Part shown: positions 26,540 through 35,766 of the stretch, one piece after another
How positions within the stretch are numbered: the first letter of the stretch is position 1
Layout of the letters: each line of letters begins with the position of its first letter
Assembly (NCBI RefSeq): GCF_002368195.1
Contig: NZ_AP018178.1
Span: 6,584,645-6,648,644, forward strand
Direction: 5' to 3'
Origin: Calothrix sp. NIES-2100
Lineage (GTDB): Bacteria > Cyanobacteriota > Cyanobacteriia > Cyanobacteriales > Nostocaceae
Length of the DNA stretch: 64,000 nucleotides
Made by a program: the position numbers and the translations under genes
Notes under the pieces: generated by a model
Databases searched by the model: none
The model's input: the letters and a program-made list of their open reading frames with translations, nothing else
What the model was told of the DNA's origin: nothing

Positions 26540-27004
26540 AACCTCATTAGGTAAATTTGCTGTAGCGAAAATATCAAATTTCAATTTCTCTGTTTTTCAG
26601 ATTGCCACAGTTGGGGTGATTTTAGTCAATGCGGGAGTAAAAAAAAAAGAAAGAGAGACAGCAGCAGAAATAAAGAAGATTTATCGATTTTTATCTCAAC
26701 GGAAAATAGAGGATTTACCAAGCTTTTTTACTGGCTGGCGATCGCTCTGTTACTGAGTGTTCAATGCTATCACTAACGCCAATTATTTTATCAAATCAGC
26801 TTTCATAAGCTTTATCTATGAGATGCATCAAGGCGCAGCTTTAATTACCACGGTATTTCAGGAGTATATAATAAACAATCCATAACTGAGGGTGAAAGAA
26901 ATGAATAAATTATTATTTATCATCAATAGTTAAAATATCAACATCTAAGTAAGTAGGCGGAAATAAACACAACTATGTACTTTATGTAAACATGCTTGAA
27001 ACCT
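26540..27004. other. Spacer with half of a MITE-like element
   Basis: 465 bp. 26946-27008 (TAAGTAAGTAGGC, then AACTATGTACTTTATGTAAA) matches the left half of the element at 50531-50681. It runs directly into heptamers (ACCAATGACTAATGACCAATGAC) that form the end of the clipped pentapeptide gene. Nothing else seen. Confidence 0.5.
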
Positions 27005-27166
27005 TTACCAATGACTAATGACCAATGACGTAGCATTACTCAAATTCGCATTGCGGAAATTGACAGCAATTAACTCAACATCCTTGAGATTAACACCGCT
27101 GAGGTCAACACTAGAAAAATCTCTTTCACCTGCTGTGTAAAGTCTGAGTATTTCATCTCGGTTCAT
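27005..27166 (-). pseudogene. Clipped pentapeptide-repeat gene
   Basis: ATG 27166 opens a 53-residue frame: MNRDEILRLYTAGERDF then pentapeptide repeats VDLSG VNLKD VELIA VNFRN ANLSN. Full pentapeptide-repeat proteins with this N-terminus go on for many more units. Here the frame ends in TSLVISHW, which is encoded by the heptamer repeat GGTCATTAGTCATTGGT, and stops. The real 3' part is absent, so I read it as a remnant cut by repeat insertion. Too short for a stable pentapeptide helix on its own. Confidence 0.6.
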
Positions 27167-27280
27167 CAGGGCGATCGCACAATCGGGATTTGATTAATAC
27201 AAATATACTCTGAAGACAGAAAAGCGATCGCATCATAAGTGAGTGCGATCGCCTGGGAATTTCTGACTTATTTGCAGTAT

Positions 27281-30199
27281 CTAACCGACACAGTAGTTGT
27301 AAGGAGCTTTTTCACCTGCTCGATCAACAATTGCCCAATGTTGCTCACTATTTATTTGATCGGCAATCAGCTCAAAAATCCAGCTAGTTTCGGTAGTTTC
27401 CCCTCCTTCTAGCTCATGTCCCCTCTTTGCTGAATACAAAATAATTTTGGCATTGGGTTGATTTACATAAGAACGCAAAACTTTCATCGTTGTAGCTTTA
27501 TCTGCATTCGGCGGTAAACCATCATAACCACCTGGATTGTCTAGCATTAAACTTAAAGGACTCCCGATATCATTTACATCTTCAAGAAAGCTGCGGAGTG
27601 CTAGTTTTAAGGCTTCTGTAAATGTTACCTTACCACCCAAAGCTGTTTGTCTAATAATGGCACTGGGGCTAGCTTCAACGACTAATTGGGGTACGCCTAA
27701 TTCAGCTTTAATGCCGGCGATACTGTTAGTGCCATAAGCCCAAGTAGAAACATTATTACCCTGAGCATCAAAAAGTTTGCCTTCATCCCCTGAATCTTTC
27801 CAAAGAGCTGTTGAACTACCAAAACTGAAACCACCTGATTCTGGGTGAACCTGATTGCTATAGACACGGAAACTCTTACCAGGCTGTAACAAAGTCCCTT
27901 TGGCAAAAGTGAATATTTGCTTATTGCTACCAGCAGAAGTAACTCGCCAACCTGACAAATCTGCTGGTGTAGTTCCCTTGTTGCTAATCTCGATATATTC
28001 GTCGTCTTGAGTTCGCTTAATCTTGCCTTTGTAGAAAATCTGGGAAATGAATACATCACCTGTAGCCACAGCGGTTGGTTCTGGTTCTGCTTCAGTAGTT
28101 GGTGTTTCTGGTTGTGGTTGTGGTGCGATCGCAGTTGGTGTTTCTGGTTGTGGTTTTGGTTGTGGTTGTGGTTGTGGTTGTGGTGCGATCGCAGTTGGTG
28201 TTTCTGGTTGTGGTTGAGACGGAGTAGAGATTACCTCAACAGGTCGGCTATAAACTCCTAGGCGGATTAATAAATCCTGTGGGCCGCCATGCGCACCGAA
28301 GAAGCCGATAATTTCATGACCAGCAGGCGCTTCAAAAACAAAGGGTTCGACTTCTTGTTTGCCACTTCCGCCACCAAATACTTGAGACTTCACTCCTTTT
28401 TGGGTTTCAAACTGGAGAGTGATAATTTCTTCTTTGGGATAACCTGGTGCTTGTCTACCCCAGCTACCGGTAATCTTAGTAATGTAATCTCCGGGCGCTA
28501 AGGATACTTGCACTTTGTTACCTCCGCCGCTGCCAACAGAAGTTGTACTATAGATTTCCGCTGGACTAGAACCGACATCTTCATATTCAACCTGAAGTGT
28601 ACCAATAGCCCAAGCTACCATCATGGATACAGTTTTGATTCGCGATTTTGGAGCGCTATTTTTGGGCAGGAATTCAAAATCTTTGGCTGCAATTGAGCCG
28701 CCTTTTGGCCCTTGTTTGACCAGTACCCCTTCTGCGTTTCCACTAGATATGACTTCCAGGAACCACTCGTTACCGATACCTGTATGCCAGCTGGTGACAC
28801 CTTGTGGTGAGTCAGGACGATGTAAATAATCTCCTTTCCAGGACTTGAGTTTGATTTTGTTGTCGCCGATGAATTCTACAATCCACTCATTGCCAATACC
28901 TGTATTCCAGGTGGTGACACCTTGTGGTGAGTCAGGACGATGTAAATAATCCCCTTTCCAAGACTTGAGTTTAATTTTGTTGTCGTCGATGACTTCTACA
29001 ATCCACTCATTGCCAATACCTGTATTCCAGCTTGTGACATCTTGTGGTGAGTCAGGACGATGTAAATAATCTCCTTTCCAGGACTTGAGTTTGATTCTGC
29101 TATTCGTTGGCAGATTTATTTGTGCAGGTTTTACTTGCTTACCTTCAAATACTGCTATCAACCCTTGTCCGTTCGCATGAGTGAGGACAAGCTGATTTTC
29201 TGGCGATTCAGGAGCCAAATCCACAATTGAATTACCGTTATTGTGATATAGAGATTTGACTCCAGCAAAAATTGGATGAGAACTATTAACAGCTTGCTTG
29301 CCACTAATACCGTTGTATTGTCCTAATAGTTTCAAGCCAAAGGCATTGAGAAAAGTATTCCAACGTTCTGCTTCTTGTTGAGAACCGCCAACACCAGTAC
29401 CAGCCATCAAATAAACATTACCGCCAGCGTTGACATACTCAATGAGTACTTTGTTATCAACGGCATTTCCAGCTACAAATATGCCGTCGTAATTTAATAA
29501 AGTCGGCAGATCGAATTGGATGCTGGTTCCTGTAGTCCAGGTGTAACCTGCTTTAATCAGTGTTTGTGCCAAAGCCGATTCTGTCAAACCAAAGTTAGTA
29601 GAGTAGGCATGGAACTTACCATTTCCACGACCACCAGTAAACCATTTTGCAACATTGGTAGCAAAAATCGCCGCGTCAGGTGCTTGTTGAAATCCTTGAT
29701 TACTGAGAGTCCATTCGTCAGCATCAACAACTATTTTCCCCTGCTTCTTGATTGGCTGGATGGGTTTGATAGGGATTAGCTGTTGCTGCCAAGTAGCACC
29801 GTTAATTGTGCCATTTTGACCATTTCCAGTATTATCAGCAACCGTAGTACCAGCGCCTTCGTTTAAAGGCCAATAGCCTACTAGACTCACCTCATTTCCT
29901 ATGAGTCGGCTATGCATTTGCTGTTGAATTTGTTCTTGACTGCGCGCAACATTCCAAACGCGAATTTCCGACATTTGACCATCAAAGTAACCATCATTTG
30001 ACCAGTTACTTTTACCGATGTAGTTCTGTGTCCGGTTAATTGTCTCTGGAAGTTGTAGCTGTCCACTTTGGATTAATTGACCATTTTTGTAAAGTTTGCC
30101 TATCCCAGACTTATCAATAGTTGCAGCTAAGTGCATCCATTTTCCAGTTTCTAGCACATCAGCGCTGGTAACTCGTTTTTCTCCAGCACTAGTTTTCAC
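27281..30199 (-). CDS. LamG / jacalin-like lectin / lamin-tail multidomain protein, downstream part of a frameshifted gene
   Basis: Open frame continues left-to-right in the minus direction from 30355; GTG 30199 is only the first start codon, and the true gene begins at 30942. Domains in order: a second LamG (GFSVEAWVRYNSF, GKSNWSNDGYFDGQMSEIRVW); a TADEWTLSNQGFQQ-type motif and an alpha/beta domain (LLNYDGIFVAGNAV, GGNVYLMAGTGVGG); three 40-residue repeats with LKSWKGDYLHRPDSP; a jacalin-like lectin region (VLVKQGPKGGS to GGPQDLLIRLGVY); a PQPQP linker; a lamin-tail domain (YIEISNKGTTPADLSGWRV); and an unassigned end. No signal peptide. Sugar-binding, adhesive or surface-linked role is inferred from the domains. 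Confidence 0.8.
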   Translation of the reverse strand: MKTSAGEKRVTSADVLETGKWMHLAATIDKSGIGKLYKNGQLIQSGQLQLPETINRTQNYIGKSNWSNDGYFDGQMSEIRVWNVARSQEQIQQQMHSRLIGNEVSLVGYWPLNEGAGTTVADNTGNGQNGTINGATWQQQLIPIKPIQPIKKQGKIVVDADEWTLSNQGFQQAPDAAIFATNVAKWFTGGRGNGKFHAYSTNFGLTESALAQTLIKAGYTWTTGTSIQFDLPTLLNYDGIFVAGNAVDNKVLIEYVNAGGNVYLMAGTGVGGSQQEAERWNTFLNAFGLKLLGQYNGISGKQAVNSSHPIFAGVKSLYHNNGNSIVDLAPESPENQLVLTHANGQGLIAVFEGKQVKPAQINLPTNSRIKLKSWKGDYLHRPDSPQDVTSWNTGIGNEWIVEVIDDNKIKLKSWKGDYLHRPDSPQGVTTWNTGIGNEWIVEFIGDNKIKLKSWKGDYLHRPDSPQGVTSWHTGIGNEWFLEVISSGNAEGVLVKQGPKGGSIAAKDFEFLPKNSAPKSRIKTVSMMVAWAIGTLQVEYEDVGSSPAEIYSTTSVGSGGGNKVQVSLAPGDYITKITGSWGRQAPGYPKEEIITLQFETQKGVKSQVFGGGSGKQEVEPFVFEAPAGHEIIGFFGAHGGPQDLLIRLGVYSRPVEVISTPSQPQPETPTAIAPQPQPQPQPKPQPETPTAIAPQPQPETPTTEAEPEPTAVATGDVFISQIFYKGKIKRTQDDEYIEISNKGTTPADLSGWRVTSAGSNKQIFTFAKGTLLQPGKSFRVYSNQVHPESGGFSFGSSTALWKDSGDEGKLFDAQGNNVSTWAYGTNSIAGIKAELGVPQLVVEASPSAIIRQTALGGKVTFTEALKLALRSFLEDVNDIGSPLSLMLDNPGGYDGLPPNADKATTMKVLRSYVNQPNAKIILYSAKRGHELEGGETTETSWIFELIADQINSEQHWAIVDRAGEKAPYNYCVG
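28787..29098 (-). repeat. Three near-identical units of about 120 bp inside the lectin gene
   Basis: Three consecutive units each encode IKLKSWKGDYLHRPDSPQ then TSWNTGIGNEWIVE with few changes. The DNA of the units is almost identical (GGTGAGTCAGGACGATGTAA occurs three times, spaced 120 bp), pointing to recent duplication. Confidence 0.85.
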
Positions 30200-30321
30200 A
30201 TCAATTGCTAGTTGTTTGGTTGTGCCTGGATTAGCAAAAACAATGTTATTTTTCCCGGCTCCATTGCCAAAATCAATGATTCTCGACCAATGTTTAAAGC
30301 TGTTGTATCGTACCCATGCTT

Positions 30322-30942
30322 CTACACTAAATCCCTGAGAATAATCGTTAAAGAATTAGTTTTGATGGCTTCACTATTATTTTTTCCTGAGCCATCAAGA
30401 CGACCATCTAAATAAAATGTTGATACGCCTTTGGAGAAAACTACGACTACATGATGCCATTCATTTAAAGAGAAAACAGTGTTAGCAGAAACGTTTTGTT
30501 GTCCTCCGGTGAGACGCAATTTTCTGCCAGTGCTGCCATCGTAGGTGTCAAAATTATAGCCATCGTTCACACCAGCCGTTGTTTTATCAACAAGTCTATA
30601 TCCTCTTGATGTGTTGGCTTCCGGTTGTTTAATCCACAGAGAAATGGTGAAATTTTCAGTTAAATTCAGCAGCTCATTGTGAGCAATTTCAATATAGTCA
30701 TCAATCCCATCAAATTGATAAGCACTGTTGGAATTACCAAATCTATCGGTGGTCAGTGTAGCGCCGTAAACGGTTCCATGTAAACTATGACCACTGGCAT
30801 CCTGTGCATTACCGTTAAATGGATAATGAGCGATTAATCCTTGTTTGAGTAGTTCTCCCGCAAGTTGTTGAAACTCTGCATTACTCAAAACCCATTCATC
30901 AGATTTGCCTAGTATCTTGCTCTGGTTTTCAGCTGCTTGCAT
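30322..30942 (-). CDS. N-terminal LamG part of the same frameshifted gene
   Basis: 206 codons from ATG 30942. It begins SDEWVLSNAEFQQLA, a motif that recurs in the downstream part, then a LamG/concanavalin-like domain (GLIAHYPFNGNAQDASGHSL, YQFDGIDDYIEIAHNE, FTISLWIKQ, WHHVVVVFSKG). The frame ends out of register after SEAIKTNS. The sequence resumes in another frame as FNDYSQGFSVEAW, exactly as LamG repeats of this type read. Adding one T to the run at 30350-30352 restores one frame of about 1220 codons. Either a true mutation or an assembly error. Confidence 0.8.
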   Translation of the reverse strand: MQAAENQSKILGKSDEWVLSNAEFQQLAGELLKQGLIAHYPFNGNAQDASGHSLHGTVYGATLTTDRFGNSNSAYQFDGIDDYIEIAHNELLNLTENFTISLWIKQPEANTSRGYRLVDKTTAGVNDGYNFDTYDGSTGRKLRLTGGQQNVSANTVFSLNEWHHVVVVFSKGVSTFYLDGRLDGSGKNNSEAIKTNSLTIILRDLV

Positions 30943-31384
30943 ATGATTTTTCTAATTTTTTGAGTTGAATAACCTATTGAGGATCAGTGATTGTTGCGTT
31001 ATTTTTGACAGTCCGACCCTCAAAATATTAGTGAAAACTCATAGATTTTGCTTTCCACTTTCACGAGTTTATGCGCTTATCAATGATTCTGTTTGAGTAA
31101 AATTACTGAGAATTTGAATTTTTAGGAAAATTTAATTTCAGACTAAATAGTTAATTAGTAAGGTTTTCAGATTGTCTAGTCGAATTTCCCAGCTACAATG
31201 AAGAGAGCGTAATTATACTACATAATCAATGTATTTATACTGAGTTAAAATTTCTATACAATCAAAGTTAGTTAATTAAACTCAGCGAGATTGATATACC
31301 TAAGTAAGCGAAAGAGGCGATGAGTTCGGTAACGCCTTCTGATGCATCCGCTACGTGAACAGCAAACTGAATCACAATCTAAAT
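30943..31384. other. Divergent promoter spacer
   Basis: 442 bp between the LamG gene and the isochorismatase-like gene, transcribed apart. AT-rich, no repeat element or hairpin worth naming, no gene. Confidence 0.45.
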
Positions 31385-32425
31385 ATGAACACCCAAGCCA
31401 CAAGCCAACTCCCGATTCCGCCACACTTTTACCCTGATAAAGTAGGCGAAGTCTGGCGCGTACCTTACCAAGAACTTGCAACACAAGCCCAAGTATGGGG
31501 AAAACAACATAACATCCAACCAGCATCTGTTGATAATCACCGGATTTGTTTACTTTTAATTGATGTTCAAAATACCTTTTGTATTCCTGGATTTGAATTA
31601 TTTGTAGGCGGAAAATCTGGTAAAGGTGCAGTAGAAGATAATCAGCGCTTGTGTGAATTTATTTATCGCAACTTAGGGGTAATTACAACCATTACGCCAA
31701 CGATGGATACGCACACAGCAATGCAAATTTTCCATCCGATTTTCTGGATAAATGCAACTGGTGAACACCCAATACCAGCAGCCACAAACATTACCCCAAC
31801 AGATATAGAACAAGGTATTTGGAAAGTTAACCCCGCAGTTGCTAACAGTATTACTCAAGGGGATTACGAATTATTAGAAAAACACGCTTACCACTACGTT
31901 AAACAGCTAAGTCAAGATGGTAAATATCCCCTGACTATTTGGCCTTATCATTCGATGTTAGGCGGTATTGGTCATGCTTTAGTATCTTCAGTAGAAGCAG
32001 CAATTTTTTTCCATTGCATTGCGCGTCAAAGTCAAACCCAATTTGAAATTAAAGGTGATAATCCCTTAACAGAAAATTATTCAGTTTTACGTCCAGAAGT
32101 TTTAATAGATTTTGCGCAAAATCCCCTTGCTCAAAAAAATACCCGCTTGATTCAGCAACTTTTAGACTTTGATGCTGTGATTATCGGTGGACAAGCTAAA
32201 AGTCATTGTGTAGCTTGGACAATTGACGATTTATTAACAGAAATAAAACAAGTAGATGCCAAATTAACTAAAAAACTTTATCTGCTAGAAGATTGTACTT
32301 CTCCTGTTGTTGTTCCGGGAATTGTTGACTACACAGAACAAGCTGATGCAGCCTTTACGAGGTTTGCAGCAGCAGGAATGCATATTGTCAAATCTACCGA
32401 AGTGATTCAGTTAATTGGTAATTGA
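31385..32425 (+). CDS. Isochorismatase-fold cysteine hydrolase (nicotinamidase-like)
   Basis: 346 residues from ATG 31385. The cysteine-hydrolase fold is marked by Asp60 in LLLIDVQNTF, the core TITPTMDTHT, WPYHSMLGG, and the nucleophile Cys275 in GQAKSHCVAW. This sequence is longer than simple nicotinamidases (about 200 residues), with a helical N-terminal extension and an inserted middle region. Nicotinamidase, isochorismatase or another amide hydrolase are all possible; the substrate is not readable. The upstream in-frame start at 31355 adds ten poorly conserved residues and was not used. Confidence 0.85.
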   Translation: MNTQATSQLPIPPHFYPDKVGEVWRVPYQELATQAQVWGKQHNIQPASVDNHRICLLLIDVQNTFCIPGFELFVGGKSGKGAVEDNQRLCEFIYRNLGVITTITPTMDTHTAMQIFHPIFWINATGEHPIPAATNITPTDIEQGIWKVNPAVANSITQGDYELLEKHAYHYVKQLSQDGKYPLTIWPYHSMLGGIGHALVSSVEAAIFFHCIARQSQTQFEIKGDNPLTENYSVLRPEVLIDFAQNPLAQKNTRLIQQLLDFDAVIIGGQAKSHCVAWTIDDLLTEIKQVDAKLTKKLYLLEDCTSPVVVPGIVDYTEQADAAFTRFAAAGMHIVKSTEVIQLIGN

Positions 32426-32849
32426 ATTATTTGGATATTTCTTATTTGAGAATTAGTAATTAATTATTAATTCTTTTTTTATCGCAGAGTAATACAGAAA
32501 TTACCTCGGCGAAATTTTGCTTTGCTCTGCGTATTAAAATAATACGTATTCAATCAATTATTGCATGTCATGGATGGTTGTAAAGGGCGGTGTCTCCCAT
32601 TGGTGTCAACTTAAGTCAAAACGCTTATTCCACAGGCATTTTACCCCACCCCTCAATCCCCTCCCCGTAAACGGGGAGGGGACGTTTTGCGTCAGCAAAA
32701 CTGGGGTGGGGTAGCGCGGATCTTGATGGTACGTGATTTTGTATCAAATCACATCCTGGCAAGGGTTTCACGTTAAGTTGACACGGGTGGGTGTCTCCCC
32801 ACCCCTACAAATGCATCTGTCGCAATATTTTTTCAAATTGGGATCAATT
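32426..32849. other. Spacer filled by a MITE-like element
   Basis: 424 bp between convergent genes. Most of it, 32603-32784, is one inverted-repeat element described separately; the rest is AT-rich and featureless. Confidence 0.5.
32603..32784. repeat. MITE-like element, GTGTCAACTTAA ends, GC-rich core
   Basis: The 182-bp stretch begins GTGTCAACTTAAG and ends GTTAAGTTGACAC, matching at 12 of 13 inverted positions. Its core holds a nested palindrome: CCCCACCCC ... GGGGTGGGG around CCCCTCCCCGT / ACGGGGAGGGG. A related GC-rich core occurs at 50446-50484. No coding capacity. Confidence 0.6.
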
Positions 32850-33728
32850 TTATTTTTTTAAATAAGCTTTTGGATCTTGAGCTACCCAACCAACAGATGA
32901 ACTAGAACGCATTTCAAAATGTAGGTGAGGTTGTTTTGCCGCAGGTTGTCCAGTAGTACCAACGGTTCCCAACAAGTCTCCTTTATTCACTTGCTGACCA
33001 GCACTTACCTTGATAGTGTCGAGATGGGCGTAGCGACTTTGAAGTCCGCCACTGTGATTGATGATGACCAACTTGCCATAACTGCCCTGTTCGCGGGCAA
33101 AGGCTACGGTTCCAGGTGCGATCGCTTCTACAGGTGTACCTAAAGCTGCGAATAAGTCTACCCCACTGTGAAAAAAGACTTCACCGGAATTAGGATTAAT
33201 TTGCCAGCCATAAGGTAAGGCGACAGTTGTCACTGCTGGCAAAGGATAGCCACTGATTTGGCTAGGCGGCTGATTCGGCGTAGGCGGGGCAGTTACAACA
33301 CGATTTGACGATCCATTCACCCCAGGAACAAACACAATTCTAGGGTTTTGTTGACAGCCATTGATTTCAAACATGGCATCAGGACGAACTTTATACTTGG
33401 CTGCTACTTGTCGCCAAGTTTGCCCCTGAGGCACTTCTACGACAATTCCATTGTAGGGAGCAATCTGAAGTTCGCTGCCAACAGTCACAGTGCCATTTTT
33501 CACATTAGGATTCATACTGATAATAGTTGCCGGATTGAGATTATAGCGCTGCGCTATACTCTCTAGCGTTTCGCCACGAGCAACTATATGGCGCTGGAAA
33601 CGAGATAGGGCAGGAGTCGGGCAACTCTCTACACCAGCTTTAGCACTTTGCCAGCCAGGGAGTATAAATCCTAGCCCCAAAGTGCTGACAAAAGCACAGA
33701 TAAACAATAGACGGTAGGGACGAGTCAT
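32850..33728 (-). CDS. LysM / M23 peptidoglycan endopeptidase
   Basis: 292 residues from ATG 33728. A signal peptide precedes two LysM domains (HIVARGETLESIAQRYNLNP and VVEVPQGQTWRQVAAKYKV), a Pro-rich linker and an M23 metallopeptidase (LytM) domain. The zinc ligands are intact: HSGVD and HLHFE, plus the RYAHLD histidine. It should bind and cut peptidoglycan cross-links in the periplasm, in growth or cell separation; close relatives without ligands act as amidase activators, but this one looks active. Divergent from the HtrA gene. Confidence 0.92.
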   Translation of the reverse strand: MTRPYRLLFICAFVSTLGLGFILPGWQSAKAGVESCPTPALSRFQRHIVARGETLESIAQRYNLNPATIISMNPNVKNGTVTVGSELQIAPYNGIVVEVPQGQTWRQVAAKYKVRPDAMFEINGCQQNPRIVFVPGVNGSSNRVVTAPPTPNQPPSQISGYPLPAVTTVALPYGWQINPNSGEVFFHSGVDLFAALGTPVEAIAPGTVAFAREQGSYGKLVIINHSGGLQSRYAHLDTIKVSAGQQVNKGDLLGTVGTTGQPAAKQPHLHFEMRSSSSVGWVAQDPKAYLKK

Positions 33729-33967
33729 GTCTACCAGTAAAGAGAGCGTCAATTTTAGATTTTAAATTAGGTACTGGAGAGTAGAAGTTGATGGGAGGCT
33801 AGTAGTTCCCCGTAAGCTTGATGAAAGGCTATCAGGAGAAATTAGAATTACTTAATATCTCTCTACTGTTTCTTGACTCTTCTGTCAAATTGATCTGTCC
33901 ACTTGCTGTTTGCTTGACTAAACTTAGAAATTAGCAACTGCATTGCTGTCCTGTGAGCGAAATTATT

Positions 33968-35176
33968 ATGAAGTTATCTTTAAAGCAACTGGCCGTCTAC
34001 ATATCTTTACTGTTAATTGGTGGTGGTGCAGGTTTGTTAGGCAGTCGCTATTTCCTGCCAAAACGTTACTCTTTTCAGGAATTAAAAAATGTTACAGTGG
34101 CTTTGCCGCCTGAATCCGTAGCTCCTAATCCTGTAAGTAGTCCGATTGGGGCAACTGGGGGCGATAATGTAAATTTTATTGCCACTGCTGTGCAACAAGT
34201 TGGCCCTGCTGTAGTGCGAATTAATGCCACCCGCAAAGTCCCGAATCCGATTTCTGATGCTTTAAAAAATCCTCTATTGCGGCGATTTTTTGGTGAGGAT
34301 GAGCAACCAATCCCAGAAGAACGAATTGAACGCGGTACAGGGTCAGGATTTATTTTAAGCACCAACGGAGAATTACTGACTAATGCTCATGTAGTTTCTG
34401 ATACGGACACAGTACAAGTTACCCTCAAGGATGGTCGGACATTTGAGGGTAAGGTTTTGGGAGTTGATGCGGTTACAGATGTAGCAGTAGTGAAAATTCC
34501 GGCGAATAAATTACCTACGGTCAAGCTGGGCAATTCACAAAACTTGATCCCCGGTCAGTGGGCGATCGCAATTGGCAATCCCTTGGGTTTAGATAATACT
34601 GTGACAATTGGTATTATCAGCGCTACCGATCGCACTAGCGCTCAAGTTGGTGTTCCCGAAAAGCGAGTTAGCTTTATCCAAACCGACGCAGCAATTAACC
34701 CTGGTAACTCTGGCGGGCCATTGTTAAACGCCCAAGGCGAGGTGATTGGTGTCAATACTGCCATCCGTGCTGATGCTCAAGGTCTTGGTTTTGCAATCCC
34801 GATTGAAACCGCTGCCAGGATTGCGAATGAACTAGTTACCAAAGGGCGTGTAGAACATCCTTTTCTGGGAGTGGAAATGACAGACCTGACTCCGGCAAAA
34901 AAGCAGCAGATTAATCAAGAAAATCAACTTAATATCCAGCAGGATGCCGGTGTTGTCATTAAGGGCACCCTAGACAATTCGCCAGCCAAACAGGCAGGAC
35001 TACTTCCTGGCGACGTAATTCAAAAAGTTAACCGCAAGCCAGTTAAAACCTCGGCTCAAGTGCAGAGGCTAGTCGAATCAAGTTCAGTGGGCGACGTACT
35101 CGAAATTGAAGTCAACCGTAATGGCAAAACCCAAATTTTCAAAGTGCAATCAGGGGCTTATCCTCAGAAGAAGTAG
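33968..35176 (+). CDS. HtrA/Deg-family serine protease
   Basis: 402 residues from ATG 33968. An N-terminal membrane anchor (about 5-25), a trypsin-like protease domain and one C-terminal PDZ domain (about 300-390). The triad is complete: His141 in LTNAHV, Asp171 in TDVAVVKI, Ser248 in PGNSGGP. A periplasmic or lumen quality-control protease of the HhoA/HhoB/HtrA group; which paralogue cannot be decided. It is divergent from the LysM-M23 gene with 239 bp between, so both may be envelope-related. The GTG at 33953 would add five residues. Confidence 0.94.
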   Translation: MKLSLKQLAVYISLLLIGGGAGLLGSRYFLPKRYSFQELKNVTVALPPESVAPNPVSSPIGATGGDNVNFIATAVQQVGPAVVRINATRKVPNPISDALKNPLLRRFFGEDEQPIPEERIERGTGSGFILSTNGELLTNAHVVSDTDTVQVTLKDGRTFEGKVLGVDAVTDVAVVKIPANKLPTVKLGNSQNLIPGQWAIAIGNPLGLDNTVTIGIISATDRTSAQVGVPEKRVSFIQTDAAINPGNSGGPLLNAQGEVIGVNTAIRADAQGLGFAIPIETAARIANELVTKGRVEHPFLGVEMTDLTPAKKQQINQENQLNIQQDAGVVIKGTLDNSPAKQAGLLPGDVIQKVNRKPVKTSAQVQRLVESSSVGDVLEIEVNRNGKTQIFKVQSGAYPQKK

Positions 35177-35232
35177 CCAGGGGGATATGAGGGGACAAGG
35201 GAGACAACTGACTGTTGACTGTTGACCATTGA

Positions 35233-35577
35233 CTATTGACTAGACAAATGATCCAACTGCATCCTCTGTTCCATCTGGCGCAGGAAATAGCCCGTCATCA
35301 TCGCTGATGCCAAAAGACCCGCTAGATTTTCTCTATCAGTTGTGATTTGCACGTTGAAATTTTCTGGGGGTAGCATTCCCACGAGTCCTTGGACGTTTTG
35401 CGAAATAATTTGCTTAATTTCGGGGCTTACGGACTGGGCAACACGGGCTAAAACTTCAGGCGACTGGTGCTGTAGATATTTGAGCAACTGATTGGGATTT
35501 TCCTCAAAGTAGTCGTTTAGAAGTTGGTTGGCTTGTTCCTCAGAGTTGTCATTGAGAAAGTCAGGATTAAACTCCAT
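35233..35577 (-). CDS. DUF760 protein
   Basis: 114 residues, fully helical. The cyanobacterial/plastid DUF760 pattern is clear: LLKYLQHQSPEVLARVAQSVSPEI, IISQNVQGLVGMLPPE, then TDRENLAGLLASAMMTGYFLR. Soluble, no signal. Function unknown; the family is nearly confined to oxygenic phototrophs. It lies 56 bp after the convergent HtrA gene, separated by a heptamer repeat run. Confidence 0.88.
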   Translation of the reverse strand: MEFNPDFLNDNSEEQANQLLNDYFEENPNQLLKYLQHQSPEVLARVAQSVSPEIKQIISQNVQGLVGMLPPENFNVQITTDRENLAGLLASAMMTGYFLRQMEQRMQLDHLSSQ

Positions 35578-35702
35578 TGGCAGTTTTTTGTAGCTTAGTT
35601 GCTGATTCTACTCTAAACCATAGTACAAGGGTAGTGCATTCCCCAGTGGTATAACCTGTAGGCTCTATCTGCGGGAAGGGGCTAGGGGCTAGGGAAGGGG
35701 GA

Positions 35703-35762
35703 CAAATGACCATTGACTATTGACCAATGATCCAATGCCCAATGCCCAATGCCCAATGCCTA
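35703..35762. repeat. Heptamer repeat run
   Basis: CATTGACTATTGACCAATG followed by four ATGCCCA units just after the scpB stop. Same class as the other short tandem arrays in this window. Confidence 0.65.
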
Positions 35763-35766
35763 CAAA

